DNA from: Gammaproteobacteria bacterium
Lineage (GTDB): Bacteria > Pseudomonadota > Gammaproteobacteria > Pseudomonadales > Pseudomonadaceae
Reading direction: 5' to 3'
NCBI GenBank assembly: GCA_903970465.1
Contig: CAJCIO010000051.1
Coordinates: 1-36,458 of the forward strand
DNA length: 36,458 bases
Below, in pieces: positions 1-7,724 of the stretch. Made by a program: the position numbers and the translations under genes. Position 1 is the first letter of the stretch. Each line of letters begins with the position of its first letter. Below the pieces are notes generated by a model, which saw nothing but the letters and a program-made list of their open reading frames with translations, did not search any database and was not told the origin of the DNA.

Positions 1-276
1 GTAGTAAGCGTCGATCTGAATCCCAGGAACGGGTGCAGACGCGGACAGACTCGCGGCGCTCTTGCCGAGCAAGGTGTAGCCACGCATTTTCGAGGCGAGC
101 AACTTCAACTGGCGTTCAACATAGGCCGTGAGGTCTTCGGAAGGCAGTAGATCGTCCCGAGCAACGGTAATACTCAGCGGAGCCGGCATGGTGCTACCCA
201 GCACGAACATGTTGACCGTACGGTCGCTGAATCCTTGAGGAAGGGATAGCGTGCCTTCTTGTAGCGAATAGTCCAT
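1..276 (-). CDS. DcrB/DUF1795 protein, Eag-type T6SS effector chaperone (partial, 3' end off window)
   Basis: The first 92 residues of a DUF1795 (DcrB-fold) protein are present; the reading frame runs off the left edge, and the family is usually about 140-150 aa. It starts MDYSLQEGTLSLPQGFSDRT, the usual opening of EagT6/EagR-like chaperones, with the typical LPSEDLTAYVERQLKLL helix further on. Known family role: cytosolic chaperones that bind the transmembrane segments of PAAR/Rhs effectors and help load them on VgrG. An AGGA motif precedes the ATG. It lies 29 bp after another DcrB-like gene and downstream of vgrG, the standard vgrG-eag-effector order, so the effector should lie just beyond position 1. 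A general DUF1795 protein not tied to an effector is possible but less likely here. Confidence 0.82.
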   Translation of the reverse strand, partial: MDYSLQEGTLSLPQGFSDRTVNMFVLGSTMPAPLSITVARDDLLPSEDLTAYVERQLKLLASKMRGYTLLGKSAASLSASAPVPGIQIDAYY

Positions 277-305
277 GTGAAATACCGTCCTAGAAATTGA
301 ATGGG

Positions 306-896
306 TCAGTTAGCAGCCAAACCATCGAGCATTTGGTCGAACGCGAGCAGCCAAGCTGTCAGTGCTTCAATACGAGGGTCGACAACACACCCAATTGAAA
401 GCACTTGCCTGGCACTGGCACCGCTTAACGGAACCAGCCCCAAGACCAACCTGCCGTGACGCTCGTCCAGGCCCGACATGAAGTGATAATCCAAAGCCAA
501 GGCAGCGCTGCCAGCCAGCAGGCAGTCGCGCTGGCGCACCACTCTTAACAGTGGGAATCGCTGGCGCAACTCCAGCACAGCAGTATCAAACGCGTTTGCG
601 AGAGAAAGTAATTCACTGGCCTTACGCCGCTGGACGGACACCGCCACGCGGTGACCCTCGTGATCGAGGGTCGCTTCGATATCGTGGAAACTGAAGCTTT
701 CGGGAAAGGCGAACTTGAACCCGCCGAAATCGAAGCTGCTGGGGCTGTCCACCATCGGAATAATGGGCACTTCCACCGGCAACAGCGCAAAGGCGGCGGC
801 TTCTGCCGCGGCTTGTTCGGCCTTTTCACGCTCAAGTGCTTCACGCGCAAGGCGCTGCTCGTAATAGCGGTCGAAAATGCTGGTTCGAATGGCCAT
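306..896 (-). CDS. DcrB-like protein with charged N-terminal extension, T6SS-associated
   Basis: A 196-aa protein encoded between vgrG and the Eag-type chaperone. Residues about 1-40 are rich in Ala/Glu/Arg and probably form a helix or coiled coil. From about residue 55 on, the pattern (FPESF, a strand-rich centre, LDYHFMSG, then LSIGCVV) resembles the DcrB/DUF1795 fold, though more loosely than its neighbour. Start choice: a TTG at 911 would overlap the vgrG stop, but the ATG at 896 has GAGAAG seven bases upstream and is preferred. No signal peptide is visible. Inferred role: an accessory chaperone or adaptor for the effector loaded on this VgrG. The fold assignment is by eye only. Confidence 0.7.
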   Translation of the reverse strand: MAIRTSIFDRYYEQRLAREALEREKAEQAAAEAAAFALLPVEVPIIPMVDSPSSFDFGGFKFAFPESFSFHDIEATLDHEGHRVAVSVQRRKASELLSLANAFDTAVLELRQRFPLLRVVRQRDCLLAGSAALALDYHFMSGLDERHGRLVLGLVPLSGASARQVLSIGCVVDPRIEALTAWLLAFDQMLDGLAAN

Positions 897-907
897 GGGA
901 GCGCTTC

Positions 908-2761
908 TCAATCGTTGATCTTGACCGTCTGGCCGGTGATCGTGGTTTGTCCGGTACTCGTGGTGATGATCACATTGCCCTTGAGCTGAATCAGATCGGG
1001 CGTCATCAGGATGCTGCTGTCACCCACCTGCAACAGGATGTGCTGCTTGGCGCTGATCTGGATGAACTGCTGATCCACCTCCAAGGTGAACGAGCCCTCT
1101 TGAACGTTCATTACCGTATCTTTCTTGATCTGCTCGAGGTGCGTCCCACCTACCGTGATCGTCCGGTTATTCCCGACACTGTGCGTCTCATCCACCTCCA
1201 CCGACGTATCCATATTCCGTTCAGCATGCAACCGCACCTGTTCACCACCCGGCTTGTCCTCAAACCGAAAATAGTTCGCCGTGCCGCCATCGCCCTTGAG
1301 CGACCGCGTCAAAAACCCACTCTGCGTCTTGTTCGCCGGCAGTGACCACGGCGGGGTGTTCTGGCTGTTGTACAAACTTCCCGTCACAAACGGTCGATCC
1401 GGGTCGCCGTCCATGAACGACACCACCACTTCATCGCCCACCCGCGGCAGCATGATCGAGCCAAAACCGCCGCTGGCATTCGATTGCGCCACCCTCACCC
1501 AGCACGAGCTCTTGTCGTTGTGCTCGCCGTAGCGGTCCCAGTGAAACTGCACTTTCACGCGGCCGAGTTCGTCGGTGTAGATTTCTTCGCCGGGCGGGCC
1601 GACCACGATGGCGGTCTGCGGGCCGTTGATGATGGGCCGGCGGGTGCTGAGCTGGGGGCGGTAGGGGATTTTCTTGCGCACGCAGGTGAAGCGGTTGCTG
1701 TAGTAGGCCTGCTCGTTGTTGCTGTAGTTGTTGCTGCCGCTGGAGTCGACGCTAATCAGCAGGAACTGGCGATCTTCTGCGCTGCCCTGGTCGTGGTCGT
1801 AGTGCTGGGTCAGCTCGAAGGTGAACCCGGCGCGCATGGCGCGGCAGTTGCTGACGCCGCCGAAACCTTTGCCAAGCAGGTCGAGCGCTTCGAGGCGGTT
1901 GCGCATCCGCCACTCGCCCTGGCTGTAGTCGCCGTGAGTGTAGTGGCCGGGGAAGTCGTAGATTTCCAGGTTGCCGACCTGGCCCTGGTTGTTGCGGCTG
2001 TCCATTGCCACCGGCAGGCGGTTCTGCGGCTGGCGGTAGTCGAAGGTCTGCGTGGCGATCTTGTTGGGCTGCAGCTGGCGGTTGGCGCTCCATTGGGTGA
2101 TGGAGTCGGCCGTTTCGGTGACGGCGGCGCTGTGGAAACGGATGGATGGGGTTTCCGGGATCGGCACCAGGGTACTGGAGTCATCGGCGATGATCAGCAG
2201 GTGGCCGGTTTCGTGGTGGGTGAAATAGAAAAACAGGCCCTCGGCTTCCAGCAGGCGCATCACGAATTGCATGTCGCTTTCGCGGTACTGGGTGATGTAG
2301 CTGTGGGTCTTGAGGGGCTGGGTGAGGCGGAATTCGAAGTTGGGCAATGCGCCGAAGCGGCCGAATACCGCCGTGACTACATCCTGGACGGTCATGTCCT
2401 GGAAGATTTGCGAATCGACGCGGCACGAGCACATCCACAACCACGGCACCATGGAGGCGCGGTAGCGGGCGATACCGCCATCGCTGCCCAGGCTGGTGAA
2501 GCGGTTGATGTAACCGTTAATGTACCGAGTGCTACCGTCGGCGAGTTCGATTTCGATGGCGACTAATTGGCCGATCAGGGACTTGAGCTCGATACCAGCG
2601 TCCTGGCACAGCAGCTGGATGTCGTAGTGGTAGATCTGCGACAGGCCCTCGGAGCCGTTGAAGTTCTCTAGCAGCAGTTCCTGCTCGGCATCGGCGAAGC
2701 GGTGGAACTTGAACAGGCGGCGGTTTTGCGCGGTAAACAGCCCGGCGGCTTCCATCAACAT
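908..2761 (-). CDS. vgrG: Type VI secretion system tip protein VgrG (TssI)
   Basis: A 617-aa VgrG spike protein. Order of parts: gp27-like base (about residues 1-370, with ENFNGSEGLSQIYHYDIQLL), the gp5-like OB domain (EIYTDELGRVKVQFHWDRYG, then CWVRVAQ and LPRVGDEVVVSF), then a beta-helical needle with the ERNMDTSVEVDETHSVGNNR segment, ending in short repeated beta strands (TGQTTITGQTVKIND). There is no added C-terminal enzyme domain, so it is a structural spike that carries separate effectors. Start: GGGAG lies about seven bases before the ATG at 2761; a longer frame to 2842 lacks such support. Downstream are two DcrB-fold genes, placing this in a vgrG island. No core tss genes are in the window. 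Confidence 0.96.
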   Translation of the reverse strand: MLMEAAGLFTAQNRRLFKFHRFADAEQELLLENFNGSEGLSQIYHYDIQLLCQDAGIELKSLIGQLVAIEIELADGSTRYINGYINRFTSLGSDGGIARYRASMVPWLWMCSCRVDSQIFQDMTVQDVVTAVFGRFGALPNFEFRLTQPLKTHSYITQYRESDMQFVMRLLEAEGLFFYFTHHETGHLLIIADDSSTLVPIPETPSIRFHSAAVTETADSITQWSANRQLQPNKIATQTFDYRQPQNRLPVAMDSRNNQGQVGNLEIYDFPGHYTHGDYSQGEWRMRNRLEALDLLGKGFGGVSNCRAMRAGFTFELTQHYDHDQGSAEDRQFLLISVDSSGSNNYSNNEQAYYSNRFTCVRKKIPYRPQLSTRRPIINGPQTAIVVGPPGEEIYTDELGRVKVQFHWDRYGEHNDKSSCWVRVAQSNASGGFGSIMLPRVGDEVVVSFMDGDPDRPFVTGSLYNSQNTPPWSLPANKTQSGFLTRSLKGDGGTANYFRFEDKPGGEQVRLHAERNMDTSVEVDETHSVGNNRTITVGGTHLEQIKKDTVMNVQEGSFTLEVDQQFIQISAKQHILLQVGDSSILMTPDLIQLKGNVIITTSTGQTTITGQTVKIND

Positions 2762-3052
2762 TTTAATCTCCCTGAACAGCGTTAAACGAAGTAACGCACT
2801 GTTGGATCGAACAATGCCGCGCCACGGGCAGCGAACTTTCAAAGCAATGCAATGGGCCAGCTCCGGCCTGCGCCAGCTTGCGGGCGACCGCTATGTAACG
2901 GCATGTGTTCAAGCGCAGCGGAGTACGCAACGCAGCATGAACAAAATCACTGAACGGTAGCGACAAACGTCCAAGGTGCACGCGCGAATGACGCAACGAG
3001 CGCGACACAGTTGCCCCCTGGCATATCTGGAATGGCGTACTTTGGAGGTGAC

Positions 3053-3066
3053 GAGAATCGATTCTC
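3053..3066. promoter_or_regulatory. Perfect palindrome GAGAATCGATTCTC
   Basis: A perfect 14-bp dyad about 290 bp upstream of vgrG. GAGAAT/ATTCTC half-sites recall Fur boxes, but the halves are separated by two bases rather than the single base of the 7-1-7 Fur model. Possible regulator site; unproven. Confidence 0.3.
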
Positions 3067-3317
3067 AATTCAGTAAAATCCCTTTAAATTCAAGGCATAA
3101 ATCCTATAAGACGACGGCTGTTACAGCTGCCCAGAGCAGACAAGATCTGCCTGCCTGCCGGCAGCTCTGGCCGGCGAATGGGCGCAAGCAAAACCTGCAA
3201 ACGCGGCTGCTGTCAAGCCACCGCAACGCCGCGAAGAGTCAAGCGCACGATACGCCCAAATGATTAAAAATCAATAATAAAATATGATTTTTATAGTGAT
3301 GACAGCCTTCAATTAAT

Positions 3318-3346
3318 AAGTTGTAGGAAACTTCCTACAGCAACTT
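3318..3346. repeat. Hairpin centred on TAGGAAACTTCCTA
   Basis: The arms AAGTTGTAGGAA and TTCCTACAGCAACTT pair over 12 bp with a three-base bulge (CAG) and a two-base loop in DNA terms. No T-run follows on the plus strand. On the minus strand the dyad comes after the A/T-rich run, so it is not a standard terminator in either direction. Possibly an operator. Confidence 0.4.
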
Positions 3347-3639
3347 CGGCAGCATAAAAAAATTGTAACAGCCCTACCCAAGCACGCCGGATTGGGTATA
3401 GGATTTCGGCACTTGAAACGAGCGTTGCCTATCCCGTACAACTTGATGCAAGTCTGTAAACGGGTTTCGTCTCACCATTCACCCGGTATTTATTACTGCC
3501 ATGAAATGGCAAATCGATCGCCCCTCGCGTTGGGTCCAGGCACCTTCGAAAGCGTGCCACCAACGAGCATTTGGCGTTTTTGAAAGCGTCAGCGGACCGT
3601 TTTTGTCTTTTGCCTTTACAGATGCCTCAACTCCCGACG

Positions 3640-3856
3640 GGCCCTGCTTGCGCTCCAGCCTGGGCGGCGCCCCTCCAGCAGGCCGCGTTCCGGCTTCTGA
3701 ATCGGTGGCTCCCGGCATGGATGCCGGGGAAGCCGCGCTGAGCCATGGACGGCGATTCGCGGCGTGCCACCGATTCAGAAGCCGGAACGCGGAAACCCTG
3801 AGCCTCAGCGAAGGGCCAATGCGGGGCGCCGCCCAGGCTGGAGCGCAAGCAGGGCC
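3640..3856. repeat. 217-bp nested inverted-repeat element (MITE-like)
   Basis: The outer arms 3640-3673 and 3823-3856 are perfect 34-bp inverted repeats. Inside them, 3683-3709 and 3766-3792 are a second perfect inverted pair of 27 bp. The centre has a further CCCGGCAT/ATGCCGGG hairpin (3711-3728) and a CCGCG/CGCGG pair (3733-3737, 3758-3762). The whole unit could fold into a long branched structure on either strand. It encodes no transposase. The shape is like non-autonomous inverted-repeat families known in P. fluorescens genomes, but the family cannot be named from sequence alone. It sits just past the 3' end of the photolyase/lipid operon and may bound it. Confidence 0.85.
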
Positions 3857-3939
3857 TGCACACAACTATCAGCCCCACCACCAAGCCCTTAGCCCCTAGC
3901 CCCCCGCAACAACGCCAAGAATACCCAAGAAAGCCCCGA

Positions 3940-4422
3940 TCAAATCCGCACCAGCCGATGCAGCAGCGGAAACACCACCGCCCAGATGGCCGCCAGGATC
4001 GCCAGGGTCGTAGCCAGACCAAGCGGCATGCCCACCCCCGCCAGCTTCGCCCCAGCGTAATACGACAACGGCCCCGACACCGCGCCCAGCGCCGCCGCCA
4101 GCCACAACGGCCGCGCGGTCCATGCCAGGCAATGCCCCAGCGTCATCGCCAGCAACGGCCACAACAAACCCATCCACACCGGCGCCAGAAACCCTGGTTC
4201 GGCGAAGGTCAGCACGCCCATCACTCGCAACTGGCCGTCCACCAGCGCGCCCAGCACGAACGCCAGCACCATCAGCCGCCCTTCGCTTTTCCAGGCGCGG
4301 TACCAGGTCAGATGCCCCAGCAGTATTGCCAACGCCGCGAGTAACCAAAGGCTGTTGCCCCCCAGCACGCAGAGGAACCAGCCCGCTTGGAATAACAGCG
4401 CATTGGCCAGCTTGCCGAGCAT
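3940..4422 (-). CDS. DUF2878 family membrane protein
   Basis: A 160-aa, very hydrophobic protein, with about five or six predicted membrane helices (for example LLFQAGWFLCVLG, LWLLAALAILLG, LVLAFVLGALVDG, LWLAAALGAVSG, LATTLAILAAIWAVVFPLL). It matches the DUF2878 pattern, of unknown function. The ATG at 4422 follows the stop of the CFA-like gene by two bases; longer in-frame starts would lie inside that gene. It is the last gene of the nine-gene unit that starts at 12335. The fixed link of this family to CFA-like and DUF1365 genes suggests a role in the same membrane-lipid pathway, by inference. Confidence 0.85.
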   Translation of the reverse strand: MLGKLANALLFQAGWFLCVLGGNSLWLLAALAILLGHLTWYRAWKSEGRLMVLAFVLGALVDGQLRVMGVLTFAEPGFLAPVWMGLLWPLLAMTLGHCLAWTARPLWLAAALGAVSGPLSYYAGAKLAGVGMPLGLATTLAILAAIWAVVFPLLHRLVRI

Positions 4423-4424
4423 CT

Positions 4425-5687
4425 TCAGGCGTCCAGGCGCCCGAGCAAAGGCCGCGGTTGCGCCTGAGGCTTGGCGAACAGCAACTGCGCGGTACCGATG
4501 GTGCGCTCCAGGAAGCCGCCCTCGCAGTAGCACAGGTAAAACTCCCACAAGCGCAGAAAATACTCGTCATAGCCCAGCTCGCGCAGGCGCCCGTGGGCCA
4601 CACGGAAGTTGTCGTGCCACAGGCGCAAGGTACGTGCGTAGTGCAGGCCGAAATCCTCCATGTGCAACAGGTTCATGTCGGTGTCCTTGCCGACGATCTG
4701 CAGCATCTTCTGCACCGAGGGCAGGGCGCCACCGGGGAAGATGTAGCGCTGGATAAAGTCGACGTTGTTTTTGGCCTGCTCGTAGCGCTGATCGCGGATG
4801 GTGATGGCCTGGATCAGCATCACTCCATCGTCGGTCAGCAGCTCGGCGCATTTGCGAAAGTAGGTCGGCAAGAAGCGATGCCCCACGGCCTCGATCATCT
4901 CGATCGAGACCAGTTTGTCGTAACGTCCCTCGAGGTCGCGATAATCCTGCAGCAACAAGGTCACGCGATCGCCCAAGCCCGCTTCATCGATGCGCTGGCG
5001 CGTGTAGGCGAACTGCTCGTTGGACAGCGTCGTGGTGGTCACCCGGCAGCCGTAATGCTGGGCCGCGTACAGCGCCATGCTGCCCCAGCCGGTACCGATT
5101 TCCAGCAGGTGGTCGTCAGCGGTCAAGGCGAGTTTCTGGCAGATGCGCTGCAACTTGTTCAATTGCGCCTGTTCCAGTGTGTCGTCGGGGCTGCTGAACT
5201 GCGCGGCCGAATACATCATGGTCGGATCGAGGAACTGCTCGAACAGGTCGTTACCAAGATCGTAGTGAGCCTCGATGTTTTTCTTCGAGCCCTTGCGGGT
5301 ATTGCGATTGAGCCAATGCAGCCCCTTGACCAGTGGCCGGCTGATGCGTGCCAGGCCCTGTTCCATGGTGTCGAGGACATCGAGGTTGCTGACGAATACG
5401 CGGATCACCGCGGTGAGGTCCGGCGTTGTCCAGTATCCGTGGATAAAAGCCTCGCCGGCGCCGATCGAACCGTTGCTTGCCACCAGCCCCCAGATCGCGC
5501 TGTCGTGGATGTGGATCTCGCCCAGCAACGCCTGACCGGGGGTGCCGAACAGCAGGCGCTCGCCATTCTCGAAAACGACCAGTTGACCGTGCTGGAGTGC
5601 CTGCAGCTGGCGCATGACCCCGCGGCGCAGCAGCGAGCTACTCAGACCACGGGTGCTGACACCGGCTTTGGCCGAAAAACTATTCAT
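4425..5687 (-). CDS. CFA-synthase-family SAM-dependent fatty-acyl methyltransferase
   Basis: A 420-aa member of the cyclopropane-fatty-acyl-phospholipid synthase family. The SAM-binding glycine motif is LLEIGTGWG (residues 194-202); IEAYHYDLGN-type and YIFPGG signatures are present (EAHYDLGNDLF at 139-149, YIFPGG at 315-320). Compared from memory with E. coli Cfa, bicarbonate-site Glu239 (here E266), Ile268 (I295) and Tyr317 (Y350) are kept, but Cys139 is Ala161 and His266 is Gln293. This argues against ordinary cyclopropane synthesis and for methyl transfer without ring closure, as in the UfaM-type or 10-methyl enzymes. It overlaps the DUF1365 stop by 8 bp, implying translational coupling, with GGA(A) upstream of the ATG at 5687. 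Substrate: phospholipid acyl chains at the inner membrane (family knowledge). An annotation as cfa is possible but probably misleading. Confidence 0.9.
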   Translation of the reverse strand: MNSFSAKAGVSTRGLSSSLLRRGVMRQLQALQHGQLVVFENGERLLFGTPGQALLGEIHIHDSAIWGLVASNGSIGAGEAFIHGYWTTPDLTAVIRVFVSNLDVLDTMEQGLARISRPLVKGLHWLNRNTRKGSKKNIEAHYDLGNDLFEQFLDPTMMYSAAQFSSPDDTLEQAQLNKLQRICQKLALTADDHLLEIGTGWGSMALYAAQHYGCRVTTTTLSNEQFAYTRQRIDEAGLGDRVTLLLQDYRDLEGRYDKLVSIEMIEAVGHRFLPTYFRKCAELLTDDGVMLIQAITIRDQRYEQAKNNVDFIQRYIFPGGALPSVQKMLQIVGKDTDMNLLHMEDFGLHYARTLRLWHDNFRVAHGRLRELGYDEYFLRLWEFYLCYCEGGFLERTIGTAQLLFAKPQAQPRPLLGRLDA

Positions 5688-6486
5688 GGCGTGGTTCCTT
5701 TCGGGGGCTAGGCGCGGTGGCCTTGGCGGTACGGATTTGGCCCTCGGCGGGCTTATGGGCAAAGATCGGCATGCCCTTGAGCGCCAAGCGCATGGCTTGC
5801 CAGTAGATAGACAGACACGTCTTGGCGGTCATCCATGGGAACAGCAGCAGGTGGTGGTGCAGGGCTTTGCGGCTCAGAGCCTGCTGGTGCAGGTTGAGGG
5901 TGGCATCGAAAACCTTTTCCTCGCCCTGCCAGTTGGCCATGTGCACGCCCAGGCGTTCGTCCGGCGGGCTGAAGCTCATGCGGTATTCGAGATCGCGCGG
6001 CAGAAACGGCGAAACATGGAAGGCTTTGGCCACGGCTACCTGTTGATGGCCCTCGCCACTGGCCGGCAGCACGTAGTGATAACGCTCGCGCCACGGCGTG
6101 TTGGTGACTTCGCAAACGATCGCCACCAAGTTATCGCGGTCGTTGAAGCAGTAAAAAAAACTCACCGGGTTGAACGCCACGCCCCAGCTGCGTGGCTGGG
6201 TCAGCAGGCAGATCTTGCCGTTGGGCGCCAGGCCCAGGGATTCGGCAACCACGTGGCGCACGGCATCGCTGAGGCGCCAGCCATCACCGGTGTACTGCCG
6301 CAAGTAGTCTGCTTCGCGAAAGCCGAAGGCAGCAAAGCGCCCGCTGCCAGCCAATGGCGACAGCCCCAGTACCGCCTCTTGCTCATCCAGATCCAGGTAC
6401 AGCAGGCCGATGCGATACCGAAACGCATGGCCCTTGGGCACGAAGCGTCGATGGGCTATCCAGCCGCTGTACAGGGCGCTGTTCAC
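5680..6486 (-). CDS. DUF1365 protein of the CFA/amine-oxidase lipid cluster
   Basis: A 268-aa DUF1365 protein, starting NSALYSGWIAHRRF and containing the family blocks NPVSFFYCF, CEVTNTPWRERYHYVL, KAFHVSPFL and a late hydrophobic helix (HHHLLLFPWMTAKTCLSIYW). Function is unknown. It is almost always found between a COG2907 flavoprotein and a CFA-like methyltransferase, as here, and such clusters belong to light or singlet-oxygen responses in some Proteobacteria. The start is GTG at 6486, overlapping the upstream stop as GTGA; the 3' end overlaps the CFA-like gene by 8 bp. Inferred role: a step or scaffold in modification of membrane fatty acids. Confidence 0.92.
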   Translation of the reverse strand: MNSALYSGWIAHRRFVPKGHAFRYRIGLLYLDLDEQEAVLGLSPLAGSGRFAAFGFREADYLRQYTGDGWRLSDAVRHVVAESLGLAPNGKICLLTQPRSWGVAFNPVSFFYCFNDRDNLVAIVCEVTNTPWRERYHYVLPASGEGHQQVAVAKAFHVSPFLPRDLEYRMSFSPPDERLGVHMANWQGEEKVFDATLNLHQQALSRKALHHHLLLFPWMTAKTCLSIYWQAMRLALKGMPIFAHKPAEGQIRTAKATAPSPRKEPRHE

Positions 6487-7724
6487 AAGGTTTCCCCAAA
6501 GGCCTGGGCAACCCGCAGGCCGCTGACCACGCCATCTTCGTGAAACCCGTTAGCCCAATAGGCGCCACAAAACCAGCTGCGTTGCTCGCCATGCAGTTCG
6601 CGCCAGCGCTGTTGCGCGGTCACGCCGGCCAGGCTGTATTGCGGGTGCGCGTAGCGGTAACGCGCCAGCACCTTGCTCGGGTCGATGCGCTCGCTCTGGT
6701 TGAGGCTGACGCAAAAGGTCGTGGGGCTGTCGAGGCCCTGGAGGATGTTCATGTTGTAGGTCACCGCCGCCAGTTGCTGGCCCGGCTCACCCAGCCGGTA
6801 GTTCCAGCTGGCCCAGGCCAGTGGGCGCGCGGGCAGGCGGCTGGTGTCGGTATGCAGCACCACGTCGTTATCGGCATAGGGCAGGGCGCCGAGGATTTCC
6901 CGCTCTGCGGCGCTGGGCTGAGCCAGCAGTTGCAGGGCCTGATCGCTGTGGCAGGCGAAGATCACCTGGTCGAAACGCTCGCTGCCTCGCGGGCTGTGCA
7001 CGGTCACGCCGCTGTCATCGCGTTCGACACGGGACACCGGGCAATCGGTATGGATGCGCTCGGCGAAGCTGGCGGTGAGCGGTTTGATATAAGCGCTGGA
7101 GCCGCCTTCGATCACCCGCCATTGCGGGCGATGGGTCACCGACAACAGCCCGTGATTGTTGAAGAATCGCACGAAAAACGCTAGCGGAAACCCCAGCATG
7201 TCGGCCAGCGACATCGACCAGATGGCCGCGCCCATGGGCACGATGTAATGATCGATAAAGCGCTTGCCATAACCCTGGGTGTGCAGATAGCTGCCCAGTG
7301 TGGTGTCGGCGGCGATGCGTTGCGCTTTAAGGTCTGCCACGGCTTGTTTATTGAAGCGCAAGATGTCGCGCAGCATGCCCCAGAACCCTGGCGAGCACAG
7401 ATTGCTGCGCTGGGCGAACAGGCTGTTGAGGGTGTTGCCGTTGTATTCGAGCCCGGGCGCGCGCACCGAAAAACTCATCTCGGTGGGCTTGGAGGTAACC
7501 CCCAAATGCTCCATCAGCTTGATGAACTGCGGGTAGGTCCAGTCATTGAAGACGATGAAGCCGGTGTCGATCGAATAGCGGCGACCATCCACCTCGATGT
7601 CGACGGTATGAGTGTGTCCGCCGATCCAGCTGGAGGCTTCGAACACCTGGATGTCGTGCTGGCGATTAAGCAGATAGGCGCAGGTCAGGCCCGAGATGCC
7701 ACTGCCGATGATTGCGATCTTCAT
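6483..7724 (-). CDS. FAD-dependent amine-oxidase-like oxidoreductase (COG2907)
   Basis: A 413-aa flavoprotein with an N-terminal dinucleotide-binding motif IAIIGSGISGLTCAYLL (residues 3-19), the acidic ribose-binding residue in FEAS, and the GGHTHTV block after it, as in protoporphyrinogen oxidase/phytoene desaturase-like enzymes. DTGFIVFNDWTYP is typical of the COG2907 group. The true substrate is not established from sequence; its setting next to DUF1365 and a CFA-like methyltransferase suggests oxidation or desaturation of a methylated acyl chain (inference). It is joined to the upstream SDR gene by an ATGA overlap and to DUF1365 by GTGA. Confidence 0.92.
   Translation of the reverse strand: MKIAIIGSGISGLTCAYLLNRQHDIQVFEASSWIGGHTHTVDIEVDGRRYSIDTGFIVFNDWTYPQFIKLMEHLGVTSKPTEMSFSVRAPGLEYNGNTLNSLFAQRSNLCSPGFWGMLRDILRFNKQAVADLKAQRIAADTTLGSYLHTQGYGKRFIDHYIVPMGAAIWSMSLADMLGFPLAFFVRFFNNHGLLSVTHRPQWRVIEGGSSAYIKPLTASFAERIHTDCPVSRVERDDSGVTVHSPRGSERFDQVIFACHSDQALQLLAQPSAAEREILGALPYADNDVVLHTDTSRLPARPLAWASWNYRLGEPGQQLAAVTYNMNILQGLDSPTTFCVSLNQSERIDPSKVLARYRYAHPQYSLAGVTAQQRWRELHGEQRSWFCGAYWANGFHEDGVVSGLRVAQAFGETL

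Larger units (their letters stand above)
2762..3639. other. Gene-poor, partly AT-rich stretch upstream of vgrG
   Basis: No convincing gene is seen. About 3050-3420 is much richer in A+T than the flanks, as is common for horizontally acquired vgrG islands. It contains a 14-bp perfect palindrome at 3053-3066, a hairpin at 3318-3346 and several A/T runs. The vgrG promoter should lie here, reading left, but no clear -35/-10 pair was found. Confidence 0.6.

Noticed and set aside
1484..2566. A 360-codon plus-strand frame inside vgrG
   Set aside because: Product is Val/Ala/Gly-rich and antisense to conserved VgrG domains; a codon-bias shadow.
3053..3066. Calling the palindrome a Fur box
   Set aside because: The half-sites have a two-base centre instead of one and flanking bases do not extend the 19-bp consensus; kept only as an unnamed dyad.
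3479..4022. Short open frames across the inverted-repeat element
   Set aside because: They arise from the repeat arms themselves, on both strands, with no ribosome site; proteins predicted from such repeats are artefacts.
4425..5687. Naming the gene cfa
   Set aside because: Two of the residues needed for ring closure appear replaced, so the symbol would suggest a reaction it may not do; ufaM is possible but not proven.
4122..5711. A 529-codon plus-strand frame opposite the CFA-like gene
   Set aside because: Antisense to a conserved enzyme, no start signal, no family-like sequence.
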